The notes under the pieces: model-generated
The model's input: only the letters and a program-made list of their open reading frames with translations
Database searches by the model: none
Told to the model about the DNA's origin: nothing
Shown: one piece after another, positions 42,291 to 54,012 of the stretch
Layout of the letters: each line of letters begins with the position of its first letter
Position numbering within the stretch: position 1 is the stretch's first letter
Translations under genes and position numbers: made by a program
From: Palaemon carinicauda
Taxonomy: Eukaryota; Arthropoda; Malacostraca; Decapoda; Palaemonidae
Assembly: GCF_036898095.1 (NCBI RefSeq)
Contig: NC_090746.1
Span: forward strand, 53,535,907 to 53,599,906
Direction: 5' to 3'
Length of the DNA stretch: 64,000 nucleotides

Positions 42291-43304
42291 GTGACAGACG
42301 AAAACCTCCGAAAGGGAGTGGATCTTCTCGTCCTCCCCCCGGATTTGATGCTATTCTCGGACGCTTCAAAAGAAGGGTGGGGGGCCCACGTTCTGAACCA
42401 CAGGACCTCAGGCCTATGGTCAGAATCAGAAAAGTGTCTCCACATAAATCTGCTAGAGATGAAGGCCGTATATCGGGCTCTTCAACAGTTCCAACAAACC
42501 CTGGCGGGTCACTCCGTGTTAGTGATGAGCGATAACACCACGATAGTGGCTTACATCAACAAGCAGGGAGGTACCTTTTCACAACAGCTATCCCATCTTG
42601 CAGTAGAGATACTGAGATGGACCGAAGTCCACTCGATTCCACTATCGGCTCGCTTCATTCCGGGCAAAAGGAATGTTCTCGCCGACAGTCTGAGCAGAGC
42701 ATCGCAGATAGTGAGTACCGAGTGGTCTTTGGATCCTCTAGTAGCCAACAAAGTCCTGACTTTGTGGGGTTCCCCGACTGTTGACCTGTTCGCGACAGCC
42801 TTGAACTTCAAGCCTCCTCTGTACTGTTCCCCAGTCCCAGACCCGAAGGCACTCTGGCAAGATGCCTTCCAACAACGGTGGGACAACATCGACGTTTACG
42901 CCTTCCCACCGTTCTGTCTGATGAGAAGGGTGCTCAACAAGACCAGAATATCGGGCAACCTGTCAGTGACTCTAATAGGTCCGCTATGGCATCATGCAGA
43001 GTGGTTCCCGGACCTTCTGCAGCTCCTGACGGAATTCCTGAGTGAACTTCCTCCGCGACACGAGCTACTCAAGCAACCACACTGCAACATCTTCCACAAA
43101 GCCGTAGCATCGCTTCGTCTTCACGCCTGGAGACTATCCAGCATCTCCTCACAGAGAGAGGCTTTTCGCAACAAGTTGCGGAAAGGATGTCTCGGCACCT
43201 GCGAAGGTCATCCGCAGGGGTCTACCAGGCGAAGTGGAGAGTCTTCTGTGGTTGGTGTCGTGGAAGGGGTATCTCTCCCCTCGATGCCACTATTCCAGCA
43301 ATAG
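42291..43304 (+). CDS. DIRS-C3 RNase H and methyltransferase-like region
   Basis: A 337-residue frame downstream of RT. RNase H residues are Asp24 (LFSDASKEGW), Glu56 (NLLEMKAVY), Asp81 (VMSDNTTIVAYINKQGG) and Asp132 (VLADSLSRAS), a complete set. After residue 150, WGSPTVDLFATALN (159-172) and DVYAFPPFCLMRRVLNK (201-217) match the region that in DIRS pol proteins is usually described as a Dam-like methyltransferase. FPPF stands where a DPPY-type motif would be, so catalytic function is doubtful. The last 40 residues overlap the recombinase ORF in another frame. The part between the RT stop (42100) and 42291 is frameshifted. Confidence 0.85.
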   Translation: MTDENLRKGVDLLVLPPDLMLFSDASKEGWGAHVLNHRTSGLWSESEKCLHINLLEMKAVYRALQQFQQTLAGHSVLVMSDNTTIVAYINKQGGTFSQQLSHLAVEILRWTEVHSIPLSARFIPGKRNVLADSLSRASQIVSTEWSLDPLVANKVLTLWGSPTVDLFATALNFKPPLYCSPVPDPKALWQDAFQQRWDNIDVYAFPPFCLMRRVLNKTRISGNLSVTLIGPLWHHAEWFPDLLQLLTEFLSELPPRHELLKQPHCNIFHKAVASLRLHAWRLSSISSQREAFRNKLRKGCLGTCEGHPQGSTRRSGESSVVGVVEGVSLPSMPLFQQ

Positions 43305-44193
43305 CGGAGTTTCTTGTGTATTTGCGGGAAGAAATGCGCTTTTCAGTCTCGGCAGTGAAAGGCTATCGCTCAGTCTTAAGCCTGGCCTTCAGGCTGAAAG
43401 GAATAGACATTTCCTCCTCGCTGGAACTTTCTCTACTCATACGAAGCTACGAGCTTACCTGCCCTCAGTCGGAAGTGAGACCTCCTCCATGGAACGTGGT
43501 TCGAGTCCTGAAGACTCTTAAGAGACCTCCGTTCGAACCATTACGCCAGGCTTCTGATCGTCACCTGACTTGGAAGACGGTGTTCCTACTCGCATTGGCC
43601 TCGGCCAAACGAGTCAGCGAACTTCATGGTCTCTCATACGACGTCGCCCATTCAAGGGGATGGGGGAAGGTAACGTTCGGGTTCGTCCCTGAGTTTGTGG
43701 CTAAGACTCAAAATCCTGGGGTTCTGGACCCGCAGTTCGACTCCTTCCAGATTTCGAGTCTCCGTTCTGTAACAGATGACCCAGACCATCTCCTACTGTG
43801 CCGAGTAAGGAGTCTGAGGCTCTATCTTAAGAGAACAGCTGCAGCTCGTCCTCGAGTGCGAGCATAGTTTGTGAGCACAGGAAGAACGAAGAGGAGGGTC
43901 ACTAAGAACACCATCTCAGCATGGATTCGCAGGGTCATCCACCATTCCCAGGGTCATCCACCATTCCCTGAATCCAGACCCTCCTCCGTCACATCGCCCT
44001 AGAGCACACGATGTCAGAGGCATCGCTACATCCCTGGCATTCAAGAGAAACTACTCAGTGACGCAGGTTCTACAAGCTGGGGTCTGTTAGTGTCAAACGA
44101 CCTTCACAGCCCACTACCTGCAGGACGTGACCCACAGGAGGCTCGATACGTTCTCTATTGGGCCTGTGGTTGCTGCACAACAGCTGGTCTAAA
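43187..44193 (+). pseudogene. DIRS-C3 tyrosine recombinase, nonsense and 19-bp duplication
   Basis: It overlaps the end of the pol frame by about 118 bases, as usual for DIRS. The N-terminal part is SSAGVYQAKWRVFCGWC, the SAM-like region is FSVSAVKGYRSVLSLAFRLKG, and the first catalytic Arg is residue 142 (SAKRVSELHG). A TAG ends this frame at 43865. A 19-bp tandem duplication (AGGGTCATCCACCATTCCC) at about 43931-43968 shifts the frame again. The HDVRGIATSLAFKR box (His codon about 44007) and the Tyr codon (about 44115, TAHYLQDVTHRRLD) are intact, ending SIGPVVAAQQLV at about 44190. Confidence 0.85.
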
Positions 44194-44659
44194 CCTTAAT
44201 GGACAAGTAGCAGAAGGTTGAGGGCATTGTTAGACCAGTTTTAGTCTGCATGAATGAAAAAGTATACTTTTCTTCATCCTCCCCTCTCTTGGGGAAAGCA
44301 GCATCCTGGGTTCTCTGCACAGCTGACCTCAAACCACTGCAGGTAAACCATGCTTCCTTGTGTTCCTAGTATTAAGATAATACTGTCGCGTCCCCCATAC
44401 CCTGACGAGCTGGTATTGGGAATGTCCTATCCTAGAATTCCATCTAAAGGATTCCAGGTCAACTTCCTAGGATGAGTCACACTTCATTCCTTCACACACA
44501 AGCTTACGTAGGCTACACGTTCCTTGCAGAGCAAGGGATTTGCGAGGTGCAGGGACTCCTTATCTCGAGTGCTACACACTCGGATTCTGAGTCCCCGGGC
44601 AAAGCCAAAGCCAGTAAGGCTGGGACTTACCACCCTACCTAAGGGTTAAGTCACCCTAT

Positions 44660-44927
44660 TTAAATAGCGTGGTTTGTATTTCGGTTACGGAACAAATGAC
44701 AAATTCGTAGATAATTTGTATTTTTCCTAACCATACAAACCTTGACTATTTACACATATTTGCCCGCTAGCTACCCCTCCCCTACCCCTCGCTAACTAGC
44801 GGGGGGTAGTTAAACCTCGTTAAAAATCTAATGGCTCGTCATTCAGCTACGCCGAAAGTAATACCCTATTTAAATAGCTAAGGTTTGTATGGTTAGGAAA
44901 AATACAAATTATCTACGAATTTGTCAT
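44660..44927 (+). repeat. DIRS-C3 right terminus
   Basis: Inverted tip, palindrome ACAAATTCGTAGATAATTTGT (about 44700-44720), arm CCTAACCATACAAACCTTGA, shortened inverted left repeat and mirrored arm GGTTTGTATGGTTAGGAAAA to the end. Confidence 0.85.
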
Positions 44928-45479
44928 TTTATTACAGTTACTCTTCGCTCCCCTTCTCCCGTCAATGTTGACCGGGGAAGGGGTAGCGCAGTTCTTATTT
45001 TATGTTTGTTCCCTTGGTGGTCTCCTTTTCCTTCACGGACTAGGTGTTCCTCCTGAGGAGTTTTTTTGTTACATAATTTATTTTAATTTTCCTCAGTTAG
45101 CAATGCAGATTTTCTTCATTCAACTAAGAGAGCCGGCGAAGCAGAGCTGTTCTGTTCATGCCTGGGGAATCTGCTGTCATTGCCGACCCTTAGAGGATGT
45201 TATCATGGGAGTCATCCCTTCTCTTAGAAGTACGCCCGTGGCAGCACCTGATCAGCACTTCACCTTCGAGGAAATAGCCCCGGCAACTCTTCCTCAGACA
45301 GCGCTCTTGCCAGATCATCTTAGAGCGCTACCAGGACGTTCGCCTCCAGGGATTGGACTACTTTCCATTCCGAGGGAGTTTTCCTCCCCAGATGTGGGGT
45401 TGTTTCTCCCTTGCGAGGGAGAACTTCCCTGCATCATCTTCATCACTTCATCGACTTTGACTGCTGTTGCTGTCTTTGC

Positions 45480-46700
45480 CTAGAGTATGCTCCCCCCTTG
45501 CTGAGACTCTCTTCCTTTGGTGGCAAAGCATAGTCTTAGGCAAGTCTTTCCTTCAAAGTGATCACCTCTCGTTCGCGCGAGTGGCCACTCAGGGACTCCT
45601 CTTCGGAGGATTGCTTCTGCTGAAGGTCAGCTTGCTGATCCACCGACCCTCATGGGCATCATCTGTTCCTGGACCTTCTGACAATACTTGCAGCTAGTCC
45701 TAGGACTTTAGTCATGGACTCTTCAGTGGATTATTCGCGATCTACATCGGCAGATGTTCGCCATTCCAAAGGGCACATCCAAGTTCCTGATTGTCCTTCC
45801 AGCTGACCTACCATCACCGTTCCTGTCCACGGTACAGCCTCCTGAGGCCCTACCTAAGCATGCAACTGCTCGCCAACGCTTTCCGGCTCGCCAGCGCTTA
45901 CCAACATCTTGTCAGCGCCAACCTGCTCCGTCACGCTTTACAGAGCGCCCACGCTCTCCAGCATGTCAGCGCTCTACAACGCTTTGGCGCGCACCTTCAA
46001 CTGCACGTCCTCAGAGCCTTCCAGCGCAACCTGGCCACAGAGAGCAACGTTTGCCAGCTCGCCAGTGCTCACCAGCTAACCGACGATAGCCGTTGCAACA
46101 GAGCTCACCGAAACCTCAGCGCGCACAAGCGCAACTTCGGTATCCTGCTCCTACTCGCCAGTGCTCTCCTACGCGCCAACCCGTCAGCGTTCTCATGCGC
46201 GCCACCACTCTCCCGCGCGCGCCTTCGCTATTCTACGTACCAGCGCTCTTCTACGCGTGAGATTTCTGCCGCGTGCGCCTTCCCGCCTGCGCACTCGCGA
46301 TTCTGAGCGCTTACGCACCCTCGCAACCACGCGCACTCCTGCCCATTCTAGGGAGACTGCACAGCACCCTGCACAATGCCTTATTGCGCGCCAACGCTCT
46401 CCTGCGCACTCAGATCCAGCGCTCATCAATGCGCCAGCTCTTGCCAATGAGCCAGCGCTCTTCTCCGCATTCACTAAAAACTGTGCTTCAGCAGAAACTG
46501 AGCACCAGCATCATCCGGTATGCCAACGCTCCAGTACTCTCCTGCGCACTCATGCGAGTGGCAAAAAGAATGAAAACTTTATGACAGGTCACCATTTCAC
46601 CATTCCCCTCCCTGCAAACGCATTACAGCATGCCCGCCGGGAAAAAATGAAGAGGCTTCACAAAAGGGTTCAAGATCTCGATGATTCCTTTTTCTAAGGT
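45480..46700 (+). pseudogene. DIRS-C5 gag remnant with RSP-type repeats
   Basis: Short frames (45754-46089, 45791-46306, 46161-46697) hold ARQRFPARQRLPTSCQRQ and RPRSPACQRS, an eroded version of the gag RS-like tract. GACTCCTCTTCGGAGGATTGC precedes it, as in C2 and C4. No complete domain remains. Confidence 0.55.
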
Positions 46701-47340
46701 GAATCAACCGCATCTACTATCGGTCGAGACGCTTCAGGAGTTTCCTGACAGTACCACTGTCAACAAACACGATCTCAATGTTGCAAACGGCCTATCATTA
46801 GCTCGCAAATCTCTAATTACCAGAACGCTGATCACTAGCTCATCGACCGCCGTTCACTAGTCCGCCGATCACCAATTTCTAGCTCGTCTTCTACCAAAGA
46901 GAAATCATCAACCGACTGATCACTAGATCACCGTTTGCTGATCGCTAGCTCACCAATCGGCAGATCGCCAATTGCTAGCCCACCTCTCTGATCATTGACC
47001 TCCAGTCTCGCCAATTGCTAACAATCTCCAATTGCTAGCATGCCGATCGCCGATTGCTAGTCAATAACCAGTCATCAGTTTGCTGTCCACCAGCACTTCA
47101 TCACTCAGACTTACTAGTCAACTTCTGCCCGTGGTTTCCTAGATCGGAAGGCATACAACACACTTCTCGCTAATCACTGTTCGCCATTACACCAATCCAC
47201 TAAAGCGATTGGCAAACGATTGACAGCCCCCATCAGTGGCTTATAGACAGGTGACTTCTTGCGAGCACTCTCCAACTGCACAGTACCCACGATACCCAGC
47301 CGTTAACTATTGATTAACATTCGCCAGACCAATGCTGTTC
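46700..47340 (+). other. C5 low-complexity stretch, no gene seen
   Basis: Repeated short phrases such as GATCACTAG, CCAATTGCTAG and GCCGATCACC. A matching stretch lies in C4 at about 51540-51900, so this is part of the element, perhaps an eroded repeat tract. It has no open frame. Confidence 0.5.
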
Positions 47341-48354
47341 AAAGGAATAGCATCAATCCCATCAGGGCCCATGTTAGGTTTAAGCGTTGCCTTACTTCTA
47401 TCAGTTAAAGGAGTTTTCTCCCAGGGAAGAACCCTTACATAGGGTATCACGTCCCATCCTTTCAGCCACGAGTCAAGACCTCAGCATTGACAATCTCCCA
47501 GGTGAAAGGATCCACAAGGAGCTGTCCCTTTGGGTTGATGTCCACACCATGTTGGAGGAGTTTGGACAAGGGCTAAGACGACAGGTCTAAATTTGCATGC
47601 TGGACCTAAAGGACGCATACTGTACTTCCAGGCCCAAACCATCCATCTTCTAGGAAGGATTGAAGATTCAGTCTAGACAAACAAGAAACTCCAGTTCAGA
47701 GCACTCTGCTTCGGTCTTTCCACAGCACCCATCCTGGACTTACAGGATCTTTTTCTGTCTCCTCCATTTCTGGGAGACTGACTGACCTTTTCAGACTCGG
47801 TGGCAACTTTGCGTTAGCACCGGAACTTCTGAAGTCTTTTTACCAAGATTGGGTGATCATGGTAAACCTTGGAAGTCTTCCCTACTTCTCTCTCAGAAGA
47901 CTGGTATATCTGGGAATAATTCTAGACACCAATCTCCACAAAACCTTCTCATCAAAGACAAGCATAGAAAAGTCACAAGACCCTTTCTCAAAACAAGAAC
48001 AACTTCCAGCCCAGAGTGAATATATTTTCCTCGTACACCTATCATCTCTGGCCTGTCCAGCCTCCAACGGCCACCTCAATATTCGTTCTCTCCAGTGGCG
48101 GCTTGAGTCCAATTGGAATCAGGTTTTCGATTCCCCAGACATTCTGATCCCCATGGGACCAGAAGTTTGGACGAACCTCAAGGGATGGGTGTCAGTCGAG
48201 AATCTATAGTGGTATAACCTTCTCATCCCTCCCTACCCCTCAGACTTGATGCTGTGCTTAGACACATCAAAAGAAGGGAGGAGGGACTGTAGTGTTGCAC
48301 CACATGACCTCAGGCCTCTGGACAGAGTTCGAAAGTATAAGAGATGAAGACCAA
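47340..48354 (+). pseudogene. DIRS-C5 RT remnant (5' of the C4 insertion)
   Basis: The RT region can be followed at nucleotide level. An eroded motif A (MLDLKDAYCTSR) lies near 47601 and TTCGGTCTTTCCACAGCACC (motif B) near 47711. The YLDD region is eroded (TTTCTGGGAGACTGACTGAC). The connection region (LVYLGIILDTNLHKTF) lies in ORF 47853-48209. The RNase H start region (MLCLDTSKEG) lies near 48250. It is cut at 48354 by DIRS-C4. Confidence 0.65.
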
Positions 48355-50399
48355 TTGTTCCGTAACTGGAATACAAACCACGCTATTTAATAGGGGTATT
48401 ACTTTCGGCGTAGCTGAAATGACGAGCCATTAAAATTTAACGAGGGTTTAGTACCCACACCGCTAGTTAGCGGGGGTAGGGGAGGGTAGCTTGCTACCCC
48501 CCCCACACCTGTGCTTGAGCTCACTTTACTTTTGGCTTGGAGCGAGAACGGTTGTTTCCTCTCTCTCTCCTCGCCTATTTTGGACTGCCATTAATTTTTG
48601 TCCTTTTACTTACTTTTTCTTATACTTGTAAATATATATATAAACATTCTTAATGTTTTTTGTATATATATGTGTATAGAAATGTAGTAAGTTTTCTTTT
48701 TAGTGTTTGCGTTGTGTGTGTGATATACGACGACACATCCGTAGCAAGGCCAGCACAGTTCCACTTCGTGCGGAACGGCCTCTCCCTTGGTCCATCGGTC
48801 TTCCCGTCGGCATATATCCGTTAACTCGGCCGCCGCAGGGGAATCGTCATCACCTGGACCCTCTTCATTCTTCTATTATCTTCGCTTCTCCTCTTTTCCT
48901 ACGGGAAACTTGGATTCTGAGCGAAGGGAGTGTGGCCTTTCACGATTGACTACGGGCTCTCTCTACTCGAGGTCGTTCACCTTTACTACAACTACGTACT
49001 GTTACGGAAGCTCCTTTCCCGTTGCGGGTTAGGTTGCAATTCCGTTTGTTTGTCTCAATTATTTTTAGTGAAATCTAACTGTATCTTAACTTTTCAGCTT
49101 TCTCCGTGGGGAACACTCCCCTTCGGGGGGTCAGTGGTTTTCACTATTAGTGAATATTCTTAGATGATTTAGATAATTATAATTCTGTTTTTATTACAGT
49201 TACTCCGCTCCCCCCCCCCCCTTCTCCCGTGGATGTCATCTGGGGTAGGAGGGTGCATACTTAATTCTTATTTTATGTTATTCCCTCGGGGTTCCTTTAC
49301 GCAGTTCCTCCATGGGAATTTCTGTTAAAATAATTATTTGATTTCATTTTCCCAGTTATCTTTGCAGTTTTTCTTCGTTCGACTAAAGAGTGCCAACGAA
49401 GCATAGCTGTCCTGTTCATGCCTGGGGAATCTGTTGTCGCTGCCGACCCTCAGAGGACGTTGTCATGGGCGTTATCCCTTCTCTTAGAAGTACTCCCGTG
49501 ACAACATGCCAGCACTTCAAATCATCTTAAAACGCTAAAGGAGGTTCGCCTCCAGGGGTTGGACAACTTCCGAGGGAGGTTTCCTCCCCAGGTGTGAGGT
49601 TTTCTCCCTTTAGAGGGAGAACTTCCTATACCTTAATAAATTCATCGCCTTCGACTATGGTGGTTGCCCTTCGGCCAGACTTTTCTCCCCCCTTGTTGAG
49701 TTTCTCTTCCTTCAGGAGTGGAGCACAGTCTTGGCAAGTCTCTTCTACGAAGTGTTCACCTCTCTCGTTCACGAGAGAGGCCACTCATAGAGACTCCTCT
49801 TCGGAGGATCGCTTCTGCTAAGGTCAGCTTGCTGATCCACCGACCCTAAGGGGCGTCATCACGAGTGTCTTCAGGTCTCTTCTACGAAGTGTCACCTCTC
49901 GTTCGCGAGAGAGGCCACTCATAGAGACTCCTCTTCGGAGGATCGCTACTGATAAGGTCAGCTTGCTGATCCAATGGCCCTAAGGGGCGTCATCACAAGT
50001 GTCTTCAAGTCTCTTCTAGGAAGTAGTCACCTCTCGTTCGCGGGAGAGGCCTCTCATAGTGACTCTTCCTCGGAGGATGAAGCAGACCTTCCAGTGACCT
50101 CAACCTTGTGGTGCAACGTGGTCCTTTGGACTTCGGTCCTGGACTCTAACACGGACCTTTTACGGTCCCATCGGTGGATGCTGGCCCTTCCAAAGGGCAC
50201 ATCCCAGTTCCTGATCGTCCTGCTAGCTGACCTACTGATCTACCAGCTGACCTACCGATCTACCAGCGCAACCTTGCGCGGCAACGAAGGACTTCGGTCC
50301 TGGACTCGAAAGCAGACCGGCTTACGGTCCTCATCGGGGATGCCCGCCCTTTTTTAAAGGGCACATCCCAGTACCTGATCGTCCTGCCAGCTGACCCTT

Positions 50400-51320
50400 C
50401 AACCTACTAGTGCGCTTCATGCGCGCGCTCGCCGATCTTCTTACGCGCGCAAGCACCGACGATCTTCTTATGCGTGCAAGCGCCGACGAAGTTCTTATGC
50501 GCGCAAGAGCCGACGATCTCCCATCGCCGCGCGCGCGGGCCAACATTCTGGTATGCGAGTAGGCGCCGACGATCTTCCGCGCGTGGGTGCCGATGGGCTC
50601 CCGCTCGCGCGTCGATGATTTTCCACGCGCACTAGCGCCAACAAGCGCGCAAGTGCCAATGCTCCTGCGCGCGCTTCATAGTCTGGTACGCGCGCACGGC
50701 CAACTTTCTCCCCCGCGCGAGCACCTGGGGTCTCCCGCACGCACACCAACAGTATTGCGCGTGTGCGTGCCGACTTTCTTCTGCGTGCGGGTGCCGATGG
50801 TATCCTGCACGTGCGCCAATAGTCTACCGTGCAAGCGCACCGACGGCCTTACGCGCGGGCGCGCTCCGACGGCCTTCGCGTGTGCGTGCTCCAATAATAT
50901 TGAATGCAAGCACACGGCCTTCCGTGCGTTCCGACGGTCTTCAACGTGCGGATGCCGATGGTCTTCCGCATGCATGCGCCAACAATCTCCACGTATTACT
51001 CTCGGGCACGCACCAATGCTCCCACTCTTGCGCAACCAATCACACGCTTCGATGCATTCTAGGGAAAATGCACAAACTACACGGTGCCTTACGGCGCGCC
51101 AGCAATCTTCCTCACTTTCCTGCGCCCTCCTGCGCAGTTACGGTCCCCGGATTCATACTCCAGCTCTTGCCAAAGAGTCAAGGCTCGCAAATCCAATGCA
51201 CCAGCTCTTGTCTAAGAACCAGCGCTTGCCTGCTCTCCAGGCAGATATTAAGCACCAGCACCATCCTGTGTGCCATCGCTCCAGATTCACCTACACTCAC
51301 GCAATTGTCAGTAAAAAGGA
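50400..51320 (+). pseudogene. DIRS-C4 gag remnant with GCGC-rich repeats
   Basis: Degenerate units of about 24-26 bp (GCGCGCAAGCGCCGACGATC and relatives) from 50420 to about 50990, in broken frames. It corresponds to the RSP tract of other copies but with a different unit. GAGACTCCTCTTCGGAGGATCGC occurs twice just upstream (49790 and 49920) inside a tandem duplication of about 130 bp. Confidence 0.55.
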
Positions 51321-52109
51321 GTAAAAATTTTTGGACAGGTCACCATTGCCCCATTCCTCCCCGCAAGCACATAAACATTCCCACCGGGAAAAGAGGAATA
51401 AGGCTCCGCAGAGGATTCAAGATCACGAAGATTCCATCCTACAAGGGAATCGAATTGGGGAATCCTTGGTCCCTGTCTCTTCTAAAGTTTCTCTTTTCCT
51501 TGACAGACCAGTGGCAGCAAACAGGAAAGCATCAACAGACAGATCTCTAGATCACTGTTTACTGATGGCTACTTCACAGTTTACTGATCACTAGGTTGCC
51601 GATCACCAGATCGCCAATTGCTAGCTTAATGCTGATCTGTGACCTCTAGTCCCCCCAATGACTAATGATCTCCAATTGCTAGCATTTCCAATCATCGATT
51701 GCTAGTCAATAACCAGTCATCAGCTTGCTGATCAGTAGATCACCGATGGGCAGCTCATCCTTCTTCGATCATTGAACTCAGCTCGCTGATCTCTGACCAG
51801 CCCATCTTCAGCTTGCTCATCTCTGACCAAACAGGGGGGATCATAATCAGCTGGCTGTTCTTGAATTCACCATCGGTGCACAGACCACCGATTCATGGTC
51901 ATCTGTTATTTGCCAACAGTTTGTGACTCGAACTTATTAGTCAACCGCTTCCTGTAGTTCCTAGATTAGAAGTTATACAACATACTTCTCGCTACTGTCC
52001 ATTTGCCATCACGCTAAAGTGATCGGTAAACGTTCGACAACCCTCATCAACGGCTTGCCAACAGGGAACTACTTGCGAGCACTCTCCAACTGCACAGCCC
52101 AATGGTTAA

Positions 52110-52559
52110 TCAGTGATTAACATTCGCCAGATTAATTCTATTCTAAGGAACAGCATCAATCCCATGAGGGCGCGTGGTAAGGCTAAGCATGGCCTTCCTT
52201 CTAAAGAATTCTCTCTCAGAGAAGAATCCTCACACTGGATATCGCTCCTGTTCCTTTACGACACGAGCCAAGACTCCAGCGTCGACAATCTTCCATACAA
52301 AAGGATCATTAAGGAGCTGTCCTTTTGGGTCGATGCCCACTCCATGTTGGAGTTCGATCGAGGGTTAAGACCTCAGGTCTTCTTTTGCACACTGGACCTT
52401 AAGGACACTTACTCCCAGGTCCAAACCATCCATCTAGGAAGGTTGGGAAGTTCAGTCTAGACAAACAAGAAACACCAGGTCAAGGCACTGTGCTTCGGTC
52501 TTTCCATTACACCCATCCTGGTCTCACAGGATCGGCTTCCGTCTCTGCTCTCTCGGGAC
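52110..52559 (+). pseudogene. DIRS-C4 RT remnant, 5' of the LTR-like block
   Basis: ORF 52113-52460 includes FFCTLDLKDTYSQV (motif A); TTCGGTCTTTCCATTACACC (motif B) lies near 52494. Similarity to C5 and C3 stops at CTCTCGGGACTG (about 52560), at the position of the YLDDW codons. Confidence 0.65.
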
Positions 52560-52649
52560 TGTGGAGGATTAATTTTATTTTAATTTATTTTTTTTGTTTG
52601 CCAAATCGAGAGAGAGAGTGTGTGTGTTTATTTGCTTTAGTTTTATCAA

Positions 52650-52741
<92 letters not shown>
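52650..52741. repeat. AG microsatellite
   Basis: About 46 AG units within the LTR-like block, flanked by TG-rich sequence. Confidence 0.96.
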
Positions 52742-52745
<4 letters not shown>

Positions 52746-53574
52746 TGTGTGCGTGTGTGTTTGTGTGTCCGCGGTGCGCGCCAAAGAACAAGTGGTAGTT
52801 AGCGAATGATTGTTTGTAGTGGGAAAGACTGTCGGTATATTTGATATTGTTTGTTTACATTTTTAGCTAGGTTAGGGCGGTAACGAATGTCTTGGGCGAA
52901 AGCAATTTCTATTTGACTGTTGGAGGAGTCGGTTGTTTTTTTTATCGATAGCCGGCTGTGAAGTGTTTTTTTTTGTATCGGAGTAAGTACTGTTTTTATT
53001 TATTTTTGTTAGGCGTGATCATGAATGATAGAAAGTTTATTATTTATCTTTGATTATAGTGCGATAGTTTAGTTAGTTAGGAGTTTTCGTAAGCGTTTTT
53101 TCTTTTTTATTGCAGGCCGTATTTCCTACTTTGGTCTCCTTTAGGCTTTGGATTCCTTTACACTCTTTGGAGTTAATTCAGGCCTTGAAGGTGTTGCTTG
53201 CCTGCCTACCTGCTTTGTATGAATAGATTGATGACGTCCTGGACCGAACAATGAACTTAGACTGCGGATATTTATATAGAAAGAGTTTTAATCGTTGACG
53301 ACCCGGCTGAAAATAGATTGTTCCTTGATGATGATATGATGATGATGATGACCACCTTTAATGTGATTGGACAGTCGAATTGACTGCAGTGATTGCTTGC
53401 CAGGGATTTGTGGCAATTGGCGATAAGGACTGAGTTGCCAGTGTGTGGAGTCTATGGACGACGGTGGCCACACACGTATATTAAATATTTAAGAGGTTTC
53501 TCGTAGGTTTTAGTGTTAAGTGTTGATTATTTTGCTGGGTTATAGAATGTGATTGGTGTTTTAGTGGGTAAGTT

Positions 53575-53725
53575 TTTTCGGTACTGTGCGTGGACTGACG
53601 GTGTTGGGTATATGTAAAGGATATTATTTTTTTCGATTGTTGGCGAGTTTTCGGTACTGTGCGTGGACTGACGGTGTTGGGTATATGTAAAGGATATTAT
53701 TTTTTTCGATTGTTGGCGAGTTCTC
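53575..53725. repeat. 73-bp tandem duplication
   Basis: The unit starting CGGTACTGTGCGTGGACTGA occurs at 53579 and 53652, essentially identical. A third partial start (CTCGGTACCCTCACG) follows. Confidence 0.9.
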
Positions 53726-53978
53726 GGTACCCTCACGCACCGATATATATACAGCAAATTTTGTGTATTGTAAATTTTGTCTGTTGAATTTAATGTGTGA
53801 TTTTTGTTTTTGGTTGCGGTCAATATAGTTTTAAGGTTATGTTTTGTTTGTTTTCCCTTCGTGCAATAGTCCAGTTTGAAGTAAAGTAAGGGGAAAGTTT
53901 GTATTGTGGGATATTTTGAAAGTAAGAGTGATCAAAGGTGTGGGGGTTTGTTTTTGTTTACATCCCGCCACATAAATT

Positions 53979-54011
53979 TGGCGCCCGAACAGGGACTTGA
54001 ACCCTGGACCC
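53979..54011 (+). other. tRNA-Lys(UUU)-complementary segment: primer-binding site extended to 33 nt
   Basis: TGGCGCCCGAACAGGGAC (53979-53996) is the exact complement of the 3' 18 nt of mature tRNA-Lys(UUU), including the post-transcriptional CCA, and is the standard Lys primer-binding site of many LTR elements. The match continues through TTGAACCCTGGACCC, complementary to the rest of the T-arm and the variable region, giving 33 nt in total. The next bases (CACTTAGATC) are already DIRS RNase H sequence. Confidence 0.85.
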
Positions 54012-54012
54012 T

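Larger units (their letters stand above)
37221..44927 (+). mobile_element. DIRS-type retrotransposon, best-preserved copy (DIRS-C3)
   Basis: A complete 7.7-kb element. The left terminus is TTGTTCCGTAACCGAAATAC...TTACTTTCGGCGTAGCTGAA. The right terminus has an inverted tip (GTATTTCGGTTACGGAACAA at about 44677), the palindrome ACAAATTCGTAGATAATTTGT, the inverted left repeat and a mirrored arm to TTTGTC near 44926. Gag, RT, RNase H, methyltransferase-like region and tyrosine recombinase are all present in order. There are only a few lesions: a TGA in gag, small gag frameshifts, a TGA at the RT/RNase H join, a TAG and a 19-bp duplication in the recombinase. It is inserted in the leader of C5 with a shared TTT at the junctions and no longer target duplication, as expected for recombinase-mediated insertion. 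Confidence 0.92.
52560..53972 (+). mobile_element. LTR-like block of an unrelated retroelement inside DIRS-C4
   Basis: About 1.4 kb of sequence unlike DIRS, with an abrupt start (TGTGGAGGATTAATTTTATT) and an end near CCGCCACA, followed at once by a tRNA-Lys-complementary segment. TG...CA borders immediately before a primer-binding site define an LTR of a retrovirus-like or Gypsy-type retrotransposon. It is AT-rich, has no ORF, and contains an AG microsatellite (52650-52741) and a 73-bp tandem duplication (about 53575-53725). No internal coding region or second LTR is present, so only the LTR-plus-primer-site end of an element is here. Family unknown. Confidence 0.65.

Noticed and set aside
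42291..43304. A cellular RNase H gene
   Set aside because: It lies in a DIRS element between RT and the tyrosine recombinase and matches the other DIRS copies in order.
53979..54011. tRNA-Lys gene on the minus strand
   Set aside because: Only the 3' part of the tRNA is present, and the complement includes the CCA end that eukaryotic tRNA genes do not encode. A copied mature tRNA or primer-binding site explains it better.
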